From: Setoptus koraiensis
Lineage: Eukaryota; Arthropoda
DNA length: 64,000 bases
Direction of reading: 5' to 3'
NCBI GenBank assembly: GCA_048013815.1
Contig: CM106586.1
Coordinates: 22,258,001-22,322,000 of the forward strand
Each line of letters starts with the position of its first letter. Positions within the stretch are counted from its first letter, which is position 1. A program made the translations under genes and the position numbers. This document shows, one piece after another, positions 53,444-64,000 of this stretch. The notes beneath the pieces are model-generated. The model did not search any database and had not been told where the DNA came from. It was given only the letters and a program-made list of their open reading frames with translations.

Positions 53444-55603
53444 AGCACGCACGAAGGTCCATTCAATTAGAATTATCTCCGGCGCGGCCAGGGCCCCACC
53501 AACTGGGGCCGGGGTGGGGGCCGCTAATCTGACGGTAAATATTTGACGCCATAAACTCGTCTGGCGCGAGCCTGCCGCTAGTCGCCGCGCTGCCCGCCGA
53601 CAGCGGCCCGACGCAAGCTACGCGCCGGGCGCCTTTCAGCGGCGCCACAAACGTGAGAGTTGCGCTGTTGCCGGATTACATAAATGAGAGCTCATAAATT
53701 TTTAAAATCTCGCAGCCGGCCGCTCGGCTCGGCCCCATTTGGGGAGAGGCGCGACTCTGGGGCCGCTCGGTGCACGGCTCCTTTATAGGTGCTTTTATTC
53801 AAATTGGAGCTTCGAACTGGGCCGAATGGGGGCGAATTGGGCCAAATTGGAGCAAATTGGCCGGCGGAGGGCATTGTTTATGTATGTGCGAGCATCAAGT
53901 GTCCAATACGTTCGCACAGCCGGGGCCCGGCCAACAAGATTGCGCTCTGTTTATGTATGCTGCTGGACCGGCCGGACGCCGAGCGGACACCGGGGCCAGG
54001 CCGCGCGCTGCACGGTTCATCCGGACGGGCGCACGACAACTTATAAACGGAATAATGATCAACATTAAAATCCAAACCGCTGGCCCGCCGCCTGAGGCCC
54101 GGCCAATCGAATCAATCAAAGCCGGCCGGCCGAGATATATGACACTACTGACACACTCTCCGTGCGTCTGGCTGCAAATGATGCAATGATTGTGTCTATG
54201 CGGCCGCCCATATTTTCCCAGTTGACCGGTCCGATCGTGCTGGCAAATATTCAACCCACTGGTCAGCATTGTGTGCTGATGGAGCCGGTAACAATGCCGG
54301 CCGGCCGGCCGGCCATTTATAATGGACTGGCCGTAATCGCGCGCGGACAGGTTATGTGTGGGGGGCTGGTTGTTGTGTGACCAGCAGCCAGGTAACCGAT
54401 TTGCCGCTAGTTTAGACACAGTGTTTAGCTGTCGGCCAGCGGTTATCGGCGCGGCCAGTCGCGACCCATATCGCACCGTCGCCGCTGCTGCTGCTGGTAC
54501 CGCTAGCTGGGCCCGCTAGCTTGGGCCGCAGCGCGCCGGCAGCGGACGCAAAACAGAGCGGGCACAGAAAAATGGGCGCCAGGCACGTCAGCGGGCCGCC
54601 ATTATTATCATTACTATTATTATTACTATTATTACTATCATCATTACTGCGCTGCAGTTATATAATATAACAGTTATATACATACACAATAATATGGGGC
54701 CGCTCGAGCGGCCAACAGTCAATATAATCTCGCCCCTTGTTGACGTCCAGTGTTGCTGTCGTCGTCGGCGACACTGGCACACGCTCCTATTGCCCTTGTG
54801 CGCTGGCAACTCAATATTGGGGCCCGCTATTAGTGTGCCATGACAAAGATATCAAAAATGAGTGCCGTTGCAACTCTGTGCCGCTCTCACGTACATAACG
54901 CTGTCGCCGCTATTACGTATAACGCTGTTGCCGCCTGTTACGTAGGCGCACAGGTAACAGTGGCCCCACTGGCGAGCACACTGGCGAGGGTACGAGTTTG
55001 CGCCTCGGCTTACCTGCTCCGCGCTACCCCTCGCTCGGTCGTAAGCCCGCTTGCCCGTTTGCCCACGAGCCAGCGAGCCCACAACAAACAAATACATATA
55101 GGCGCTTTCAGCGCTTTCATCGCGCCCTCGACAGCTCAGCCGGTTTGATGGAGCCAACGGGCAGCGGCGACAATTTTACACTGGCGAACATATTAAAAGG
55201 CACCAACGACAACGACAAAGACGCTGTCCGAGCGGGCCCATTGTGCGACCGGGCCGCACCACCAGCGGCTCTCTCAAGTAGCTGCCAGTGGTATTAGAAT
55301 TAATTGCATTGATGCTGGCTGTCGGCCAGTCTGGCCAGCGCACCCGCACACGCCGGGCTCACCTGGCCGCAGTGAATAAAGGGCGCTTAATAAAAGAAAT
55401 AGAGTGAGGCCGGCCGGTGGGCCAAAGTGACAATATAGGTGTCTCGAGGTGTGCCCAGCTCGGGCCGGCCGACAGGTGGCGCACAAATGAAAATGCATTG
55501 TTTATTCTTGGTGATATATCATTATTATTATTGTGTTGTTGTTGTCAACAGCGCCGCCCGCCGCCAGCCACTGCTCCGGCGAGCCGGCCGCCAGCCGAAA
55601 GCA

Positions 55604-55660
55604 GCATCAACAACAAGCATCGGCATCAACAACAAGCGTCGGCATCAACAACAAGCGTCG
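55604..55660. repeat. 19-bp tandem repeat, three copies
   Basis: Unit GCATCAACAACAAGCGTCG. The first copy has one difference (CAT for CGT). Confidence 0.9.
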
Positions 55661-57024
55661 GCCAGCGCCGGTTTGTTATTTACATTTTTTATCCGCACTA
55701 GGCCGCCTCGAGGCGCAATAATAATGCAATCATAGTGCAGCTAACGACCATCAGACTATTAGCTCACTGTCCACTTGGTGCAGCCGTCAACTCGATGCAC
55801 CCGCGCGCCGGATGTATCGCCACGGGCCATGTGCCAAAGCGATGCGGACCAAGAAAGACGCCGCACCTATGAGACGGGGGCCGTCGTTCATCAAACGGGG
55901 CCCCCTTAATTATCTCTGGCCATTTGAACTTTTTGCAGTTTTTAAGCCGGCGCGCAAATTAAACACGCGCGCACACGCCCGCGCGATTCGCCCTAATACC
56001 CGCCAGCAGCGCCGCTCGCTACTAGCGGCAGCGCTGGTAGCCGCCAGAGAGGCCCCTCTTCGCACTTGCAGCTTCCAAGAAGCTCAAGAGGCTTAGAGGC
56101 ACCGATACAGCCACCATTAAGTCGTCGGCGAGCGTATTGTGCCACAACAAGTGCGACTTGCCAAGAATTTGCTTGCATGCAAATTCCAATACAATAATAT
56201 GATGGCGGTAATACCTACAACGACAATGCCAATACCGTCCCGCTGCCCGGGCTGACCACCGCCGACACACGCTCGGCCAGCTGTGGTCGCCGCGCCCGCC
56301 GCTCCGCATAGCCGGGCCCTGCACAGCGCGCATGGCACAGCTTGCAGGATAATCGGGCTTGCTGGGGCCAGCCAGCCTCACCGTTGGCCAGGGCTGTTGT
56401 TTGGCCCGGCCGAACGGATCGGCCCTCGAAGCTCGCCGCGCCGCTGTGCCTCCGAGCGAACAGTTGCAACGCCAGCTTTGCGCTTGTGTTTGCTCAACGC
56501 GCTGTGTGCACGCTGCTCGCCACTCGTGAGCCGACCGATCCGCTGGTTCCTCCGCCGCTCGTCACGTCATGCGAACCTGCATTCCGGCGGCCCCTTCAGC
56601 ATGGACGCCGTCATTGCTTGCCCCCTTCGACATTCAATCGATGATTGGCGGCAATATGCGCGCCCCCGGCCCAGCCGCACAATGGCAAACACAATGGTCC
56701 CACGCAGTGTGCTGTATCCGTAGTGTGGCACGAGCAAAAGGGTTCACCTTGCCAATTTATGATCGCCTCGGCAAGATTCTGGCGAGCAAGCAATCAGGTG
56801 AGGGCGCACAGTTGAGCGCTGTGCATACAGTAGTTGATTTGATTCGCTGCTGCTGCCGCTGCTGTTGGCACTGGCCAAGGTGAACCCGCGCGGGCGCGCG
56901 CGCCCCCCTCGAGGCCGGCCCGGGCACCAGACTAGTGGAGGCTGAGGGGGCGACCGCGACTGCGCACTGGTGCGCATTGGGCGCCATTGGCAGGCTAACA
57001 AGTGTACGACGGGGGACGCGCGAG

Positions 57025-57092
57025 GGAATTGGGCAACGAGTCGGAATTGGGGAACGAGGCAGAATTGGGGAACGAGACGGAATTGGGGAATG
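57025..57092. repeat. 18-bp tandem repeat
   Basis: About four copies of GGAATTGGGGAACGAGAC with scattered changes. Confidence 0.85.
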
Positions 57093-57600
57093 CAGCGAGG
57101 GGGCAGCAGCTCGCCAGCGAGCGGCGGACACGACAGGAATGCGAGGTGGGGGGGGGGCATTCAGAGCGAACTGTGCACAGCCAACAGTCTGGTGGAAGTC
57201 TATGCCGCACACTGTTGGTCTTGTGGGGCGCACAAGACAGCGTACGCTAGGGCGAGGGGGCGAGGGCCAATGGTGGGGATAGGATGGAAACGACGAGCAG
57301 TTGCGTTGTTAAAAATGCATTGGCGTTACGCTAACGCTGCAGCAGCAGCAGTGTGCGTACTTGAGGGGGGCAATATAGTGCATTAGCAGGGGGTGCGCGT
57401 GTTTTTATCTGTGTGCGCGCACTGTTTTCCCCTGGCGACTGGGGGCTATTAGTCAGCGCACTGCTGCCAGTTGCTCGCCAAAATCGTCTGCACAGTGAAT
57501 GCGTGTGTGCGTATTGTGCGTGTGTGTTCGCGAGCCAACGACGAATTGTTGTTCAGTGTGGCGCGCGGCGCAATCATTCGATTTGTGCATCGTCTAATTT

Positions 57601-59964
57601 TCATTAGCATCAAGCTAGCCCGCTAGTTGGCTCCTCGTTCTATTTCGCCATCGCTATCCGCGAATAACTCAGCACCCGCCATTTTATTATCCGCATTGCA
57701 CAAATAGCAATACAAACAGATATATATACACATATTATAATATATATGTATATATATATTTGTGTGAATATATATATATATATATTATGAAAATAGTTAT
57801 ACAACACACACACATATATCACGGACCTTTTATACGTATAGCCGAGCAAATGTGGAAAGTGTAGATATTCCCCCGTACGCACATGCAGACGCACCAGATA
57901 TGCACACACACTCGACGGTTGCATCCACAATCAGCTGTTGAAGATAAAATCATTTCGACTGTTGAAGATATCACAAGAATAATCGCACACCGATACAGAG
58001 AACCGACACAGAGAACCGACACAGATAACCGATACAGAGAACCGATACAGAGAAGCGATACAGAGAACCGATACAGAGAAAAAGAGGAGCGAGGATGAAA
58101 AAATGAAATGATGAAACAACGACTCATATCGGCAGCAATCAGCAAGCAATAATCGCGAGCGTGCTTGCGTCAGTGCAAACCAATATAAAGTGTGTAACAG
58201 CATCACATGTCGTATCATATTCGAATTCAATAGCTAATTATTACTATTATTGCTAAACGCAATAACGTCAATAGGCCGCCAACAATTCAAACAGCTCGCT
58301 GATGCTGATGCTGCTGCCGCCGCCGAGCCCCAGCTTCATATAGATCACAAACAAACAAACACATACACGCACACGCTCGCAGCCAGCCATCTAGACGGCA
58401 AGCCAGCCAGCCAGCCAGTGAGCCAGACAGACAGACAAGCGGACAAACAAACGCGCAGACAGATAGATAAACAGTCGAAGAAGAGAGGCATCAATCAGGG
58501 CCAGCATCATTATTAGGCAGCAGAGAGAGGGCATTAAAGAGAAAAACTTTCCTCTTGACACATCATGACATCATCACTGCTTCTATTAATGCCACTCGCA
58601 CACACACACTACTCCTCCAAAATCAGCAATAGTGATGTAACAACGACTCTATGTAACAATTTGCAGCAACAGCAACAACAACAACATGCCCTCTAAGTGG
58701 GATTAGAAGCAAGCTAGCAAGCAGGAAACAGTAGCAGAAGCAGCAGCAGCAGCAGCAGTGTGGCTCACAACAAGAGTCATCATTATTTTCATTTATTCGC
58801 CTAATCGTCATTTCGCAGACAGAGAAATAATAAAAGCGAGCAGCATGACATTATGGGGCCCTAACATACTAGCCGTGCACTATTCGAATTATGTGAATGT
58901 GACATTATCAGCAGTGCCACGATTTTGCACCGATACAACAACGCGCTTACATAACCAACACACACGCTGCTCATCTAGATAATGTTCGCAACAGAGCAAG
59001 CGAGCAAGTGAGAAGAAAGAGCCAAGATTAATAATAATAATAATCATCATCATAATAATATAAAATAGAATAGAATAAAAAGAACACACACAACAAATAA
59101 GCAAAAATACGCGGCCAAGAAAGAGAGACGCCTTCCGTGGCGCCACTTAGAGAATCAATCTTCATAGTAGTGATACACGTTACACGCAAATATACTCGTT
59201 CGAACAAATAAATTATCGCCTCTACTATCACCGCAGCTCGCCACCACCAAGTATCAATAAACCAGCCTATCACACGACAATTTGATGGAAATCCGTCACT
59301 CCTAAATGCCGATACAGAATTAGAATGTGATATATGCATCCTCACTCGTTCAATTGTTTTTGTTACTGTTACTTTTGGCTACGTTCGCTTGTGCTTCGAA
59401 AACGATATAATAATAACAAATAGTAGTATCAAGTCATTTTATTACGTAATAACATCGTTACCATTACGAAGAAGAAGAAGAAGAAGAGCACGAAGAAGAG
59501 AAGATATCGCGACCAATAATAATAACATCTTTGATAAGCATCTAAAGTGAGCGCTACCTTAAGTGAAGGATAAGTGCAGATATTCCCAGAAGCTTGTGCT
59601 TTTTTTCTTTTATTTGTTATAGCAATCCTATCAAGTCTTTCATGCTACTGATGTATCCACGAGTCAGATCAAATGTTACTATCCAACGTTAGACTATCTC
59701 TCTTTATTTTAGCTGTTGGAGATACTAGACACACATTTATGTATATTGGCACTCAAGCGCACATACATGACAAGATATAGTGTATACAACAATTATGATG
59801 GCGTAACCTGATTTAATGGATATCATCATGCACACTTATTTAATAGAGAAACAATTCGATGTCGTCTTAACTGATCAGAATTTATTATCAACTTCGTCTA
59901 GTCAAGGAGTCAACTATAATTTTTACTGTCAGTTACACAACAAAGAATCATCATCAATACAACA
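57601..59964. other. AT-rich upstream region of the RGS gene
   Basis: Base composition shifts from desert to AT-rich near 57.6 kb. The region holds TA-rich repeats (57718-57788), a 12-bp CGATACAGAGAAC array (57987-58083), CAG/CAA triplets near 58660-58760 and a GAA run (59469-59503). One GGGCCC remains at 58856. It should contain the RGS promoter and any 5' UTR exons. A TTCAG acceptor-like sequence ends at 59998, four bases before the start codon, so a 5' UTR intron is possible. No coding sequence was recognised. Confidence 0.5.
57987..58083. repeat. 12-bp tandem array (CGATACAGAGAA)
   Basis: About eight units of CGATACAGAGAAC with GACAC, GATAAC and AAGC variants. It encodes repeated Tyr-Arg-Glu-like peptides only by chance of its period. 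Confidence 0.9.
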
Positions 59965-59991
59965 ATGAGTTTTGCAAGGCTAGTCAAGTAA
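59965..59991 (+). other. Upstream ORF of the RGS gene
   Basis: ATG with A at -3 opens an eight-residue frame (MSFARLVK) ending in TAA 10 bp before the main ATG, which has T at -3. If the leader includes this stretch, the upstream start is in the better context and should reduce translation of the RGS protein. Confidence 0.35.
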
Positions 59992-60001
59992 TATTCAGTT
60001 G

Positions 60002-63000
60002 ATGGCATTCAATCATCAATCAAATCACCGCCAACAACGCGGACTGGCCAGAACTACCAGTGTTTCAGCCACATCTCGTAAATTGTCAGCAACCCAAAAT
60101 TCTACAAATCTAAATGAAGATAATCCATTGAAGGACGACCCAACATTGGGGGAGCGTCAACATCTTCAGGAATCATACTCATTAGCAGCTCCACCGACAA
60201 CATCGGCTAGCAGTAATAATAATAGCAACCAATCATCCAATATAAATAGCCTATTTGCCAATCTATTTTCATCGTCGTCTACCGGGACCAATCAACAGCA
60301 ATCACTTCATGGTCAACAATCAAAAGAATCTGACTCTATTATTCAATTGACACAATCCTCAAATGCTAATCAGAACATGCTACCGCCCTCGTCGAATGCG
60401 GGGGCGTTGAGTCAAGTGAGTGATGGTCAGTTAGCTTTGCGCAACAATGTGTCAGCAAATAGTAGTCAAAATAATAAACAACGACAGCCGATGTGCCCAG
60501 AATGTGAAAAATCCTTACCCAATCAAATCGTATTCGACAAGGTAATTATTGCTCATTATAGACATATTTTTTTTTTGCATAAGGATAGTTAACATTATCA
60601 AATTCTTCCACTGCACATTCTCTTCTTATCATGACAGATTGAAGCTATCATACGATTGATGCAAGATGAACAAACTGGCGTTCCTGTTAGGACGGCCAAA
60701 AGCTTTATGTCCAAGATCCCTAGCGTTTTCACTGGTGTGGATCTCATTCAATGGATGATGAAGAACCTAAAATTAGATGATCAAACGGAGGCGCATCATC
60801 TGGCTAATCTAATAGCCTCACATGGTTATATTTTTCCTATCGAGGATCATACTTTGTCCATCAAAAATGATTGTACCTTCTATAGATTTCAGACACCTTG
60901 TCTTTGGCCATCTAACACCAACGATCCAGAGAACACTGATTATGCGGTTTATCTCTGCAAGAGAACCATGCAAGGTAAGACAAGACTAGAATTGGCCGAT
61001 TATGAAGCTGAAAATTTAGCCAGATTACAAAAGATGTTTTCGAGGAAATGGGAGTTTATATTTATGCAGGCAGAATCTCAAGCTAAAGTGGATAAAAAAC
61101 GTGACAAATTAGAGAGAAAAGTGCTTGATTCACAAGAGCGCGCCTTCTGGGACGTATACAGGCCTGTGGTAAGTAGTTTTGTTACATCACAACATTGATC
61201 ACTTGATTGATGATGATTGAAATCATTCGAGATGAAAACCGTTGATATTATAATAATGTAACTAATAATCTCAATTAATCTTGCATCACATGATTGTTAC
61301 CGTTGCTCTGCTATTTTATACAAATAGCCTGGTTGCGTCAACACCACAGAAATTGATATAAAGAAAGCGTGCAGACTGTCAAAATCATCAAAAGGTTGTG
61401 CTAGTTGTCAAAAAGTTGCATCGGCAAGCAACACAAACAATGCCACCGCTTCATCATCTGCTCCGATCAGTTCAAGTCCAGCAAGTAATACCTCAACTAA
61501 TATCGCAACAACTGATGCAACTGCGGCAAACACAAATCAAGGCAATGCAAAAGTGGCATCAAGTTCCTCTTCACCGTTGCCCCAGCATGAAGTGGCCGCC
61601 TCTGCAGCAGCAGCACATCAACTTCAGCAAATTACAGCTAAATCAATCGACAGCACCGATTGCACAATACCTAACGCGGCAACGTCCCCTAGTCCCGGTC
61701 CTAGTCCCAGTCCCAGCTCAAGCCTTGCCCCGGTGCCTACTACAACGAGCACCCCAACGAACACAACCTGTATAGCTTCTAATAGCAAGCAACAAACATT
61801 ATGTGAGCCCCAGATGACGAAAGCCAACGAGCCAGTATCGCCATCGGCCTCAGCCACATCGGCCTCATCATGTCATCATGCACATCATCATTCGCACATT
61901 CATCCTCATTCTCATCACAACCATCCACATCAGCATCATCACCATCATCATCATCCCTGTCAGCATCATCATTTGCATCATCAACATCAGCATCAACATC
62001 CGCATCATCACCATCAGCATGCTCATCAACATCAGCATTCAACGTCGCAGCAGGCACCACCAGCAACCTCTACACAAACTCCGACATCTTCGACACAAAC
62101 TCCCACACCAGCGACAGCCACAACCACAACACAAGTGATAGCAACGTCAGCTAACAATCCGCCAATATCCACCTGTCACGCCGAAACAATCAAGACAGCA
62201 GTCACAGCAACACCAAATGTGGCATCTAGCCTAAACGTAACTAATACGTCTAATTCTCAGCAGCAACGATCTCTTTCGCCGGCTTCCAATGCGACGCTCG
62301 ATAGACAATTGTCTGAAACTGAAAAACAACCCACACATACTAGCAACAAAGAGAGCTTCTTACAACAGACAGCCAAAAGATTGTCTATAGGGCACCATTC
62401 GATTGGAGGCAGAAAATCCATTGATAGCAACATGGGTGGTGTGCACCAGCAACGTCAAAGGATAAAATCGGCTGCTTTCGTCAGTACAGACATGGATGTG
62501 AGCGACGAAACAAAATTTAATCGTCAACATACTCTGAAAACGTATGAAAGTTGTGATAGCCCCAGGATTAGACAAAGTGACCAAAACATCGATAACCACC
62601 ACCATCATCACCATCATCTTAATGCGACCTCAACAAAGTCATTATCTGGCGCTACCACTTGCAAACAATGTAACCCGAGTAGCATTGAACCGTCAACAAT
62701 CATAGAACCTAGGAGAGATAGTGTGTCACATTGTCGTCAACGCGCAACTTTAACATCGGCCTCGTCAACTACCCAGCAAGACGGATCAATGAGTCAATCT
62801 AGCGAAAGTGAATCTGGTGATCCTGGGGCCGATAGTCTAATGCAATCGAATCCAGAGCAAAGCAAATCTACGCAACAAAATAAAGCATCTTCAAATGTGA
62901 TAAACACTAAAAATTCAAGCTCCACTCGCATCACTACGAGCACACAACAACAGAATATAGGAAACTTAGAGAAGGAATTAGAGTCGCTAAAAATTAGATT

Positions 63001-63906
63001 AGATCGTAGGATAGGTGGCGTAAAAATGTCCAAAGTAACGCAATCCTATCTGAGTTATTTCCAACAATGGGCTGAATATGACCCTTTTATCACCACACCC
63101 ATTCCGTCCAATCCTTGGGTGACTGATTCAACTGAGCTTTGGGACTCTGAGAGGCAAACCAAAGATGTTCATTGTAGACGTATTAGACGATGGGCCTTTT
63201 CCTTGAAAGAGCTCCTCAATGATCCAGCCGGCAGAGACCAATTTTTCAGATTTTTAGAAAAGGAGTTCTCAGCAGAGAATTTAAAGTGAGTCTAAGTTGG
63301 TGTTTATGAGTGTCTATATAATTTCTTTTTGATTCAATGCTAACAGTCGCTATTGCGATATCGGTGAAATTGTTTTTGTGCATTATATATTGATTCGTAT
63401 AATTTATTTCTGTGTTCACTCATGTGCAAAAATTAGGTTCTGGGATGCAGTTCAAGAGTTGAAACGAGTTCACTCGAGGGATGTGGCAAGGAGAATCGAG
63501 GCTATATGGAATGAATATCTTGCAACTGGTAAGTTGAATTATACAGATTATTGTAATTGCGGCATCTATAAAATTAATCGCTCACATTCTAATAATATGT
63601 TCGACAATTTTTGGCTCTTCTTCCACATCGGTTCTTGTAGATGCGAACTGCCCTATCAATATTGATTCGAAATCGTATGAAACTTCAAAGAAGAATATGG
63701 AAAAGAATCGCAACAATCGCTATATTTTCGACGAAGCAGCCGGACATGTCTATCAGCTTATGAAAAATGATAGTTATCCACGTTATCTAAGATCTGACAT
63801 GTACAAAGACTACAAGGAAGCCTCCGAGAAAAAGAGAACAAATCAAGTTGCATTCGATGTTTTTAAGCCACAAATTACTACTCTCAAGCATAAATTCAAC
63901 TTTTAG
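60002..63906 (+). CDS. R7-family regulator of G-protein signalling (RGS7-like), five coding exons
   Basis: Exons as read from GT-AG sites: 60002-60541, 60638-61168, 61328-63285, 63437-63528 and 63641-63906. They give 1,128 residues in frame. The first ATG is 60002 (the open frame begins one codon earlier at TTG). Order of domains: low-complexity leader; [19 protein letters not shown], matching the start of vertebrate RGS7; DEP about 188-270 ([20 protein letters not shown]); DHEX about 275-360 ([34 protein letters not shown]); an insert of about 540 residues; GGL about 904-955 ([23 protein letters not shown]); RGS about 976-1100 ([27 protein letters not shown]). R7 proteins pair with G-beta-5 through GGL and speed GTP hydrolysis by Gi/o in neurons. 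The insert has a tract of about 35 His in 57 residues (539-595), a second His run (781-787) and CxxC pairs at 381-384 and 802-805. Human RGS7 is under 500 residues. Family secure, exon ends good, extreme C-terminus less so. Confidence 0.93.
61871..62041 (+). repeat. CAT/CAC repeat encoding the RGS histidine-rich tract
   Basis: Interrupted CAT, CAC and CAG/CAA triplets encode 57 residues of which about 35 are His, the others mainly Gln, Pro and Ser. It lies inside the third RGS coding exon, in the insert between DHEX and GGL. Mixed codons indicate an old, partly stabilised triplet expansion. Confidence 0.9.
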
Positions 63907-64000
63907 GCCTCCTGGAAATCCTGCCTCTCAAAATCCTACTTGGTATGGATATAAAAATTGCAACAAAAATTCCATCGTAAATATTGTCACTACAAAACCA
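63907..64000 (+). other. Open frame behind a possible splice acceptor, running off the window
   Basis: The RGS stop codon is part of CTTTTAG, which also reads as an acceptor. From 63908 a frame stays open for 31 codons to the window end and looks protein-like (PPGNPASQNPTWYGYKNCNK). It may be an alternative last exon of the RGS gene. No strong matching donor was found in the preceding exon, so it could also be 3' UTR. Confidence 0.25.

Larger units (their letters stand above)
48975..57600. other. GC-rich desert, right half
   Basis: No gene was recognised. Content: (GA)n at 49322-49345, a 26-bp AT palindrome at 49657-49682, a 9-bp GAACGCCTC array (50694-50760), CCTCCG/GGGCC words at 51700-51795, TTG triplets (53371-53443), a CCGG run at 54297-54315, ATT triplets (54597-54650), a 19-bp tandem (55604-55660) and an 18-bp tandem (57025-57092). 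GGGCCC occurs about 14 times. Open frames of up to about 190 codons overlap on both strands and show no domain. Confidence 0.5.

Noticed and set aside
8300-57600. Transposable elements with coding capacity
   Set aside because: I saw no reverse transcriptase, integrase or transposase motif and no clear long terminal or target-site repeats. The protein-like islands remain unassigned.
58250-58516. 88-codon + frame upstream of the RGS gene
   Set aside because: TTG start and composition from CAG, CCAG and ACAG simple repeats.

Overview
The window is animal nuclear DNA, most likely from an arthropod or another small ecdysozoan. The evidence is one gene with canonical GT-AG introns of 96-159 bp, metazoan-only families (FOXK, R7-type RGS, RPAP1, a 4E-T-like protein) and several long intronless genes. 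I lean towards a mite, but nothing in the sequence proves that. All assignments come from reading the sequence and from remembered family motifs. No search was run.

Layout. (1) 1-8.3 kb is a compact, almost intron-free cluster: a short 4E-T-like gene (+), RPAP1 (-), a RING/TRAF-finger gene (+) and FOXK (-). The stop codons of the first pair lie about 205 bp apart and those of the second pair 31 bp apart (both tail to tail). RPAP1 and the RING gene diverge from a shared 590-bp spacer. (2) 8.3-57.6 kb is a roughly 50-kb desert of GC-rich, cryptically simple DNA. It is built from short recurring words (GCCGGC, GGCT, CAATTG, GCGCC) with dozens of small tandem arrays and perfect hairpins. The palindrome GGGCCC occurs about 84 times by hand count. 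A 500-bp assembly gap lies at 9982-10481. (3) The desert holds AT-richer islands near 25-27, 41.7-44 and 45.7-48 kb. The middle one carries one convincing gene, for a 251-residue secreted protein of unknown family. Parts of the islands read as protein-like but unassigned. (4) 57.6-60 kb is AT-rich upstream DNA leading into a five-exon R7-family RGS gene that fills 60.0-63.9 kb.

The recognised genes are not a pathway. 4E-T-like acts in mRNA silencing and decay, RPAP1 in RNA polymerase II assembly, FOXK in transcriptional repression, RGS7 in G-protein signalling, and the RING protein presumably in ubiquitylation.

Most notable: a 207-residue protein that keeps motifs from both ends of a family whose human member is nearly 1,000 residues; an R7 RGS protein enlarged by a ~540-residue insert with a histidine-rich tract; the GGGCCC excess of the desert; a triple alternating inverted repeat at 23030-23084; and the orphan secreted-protein gene alone in the desert.
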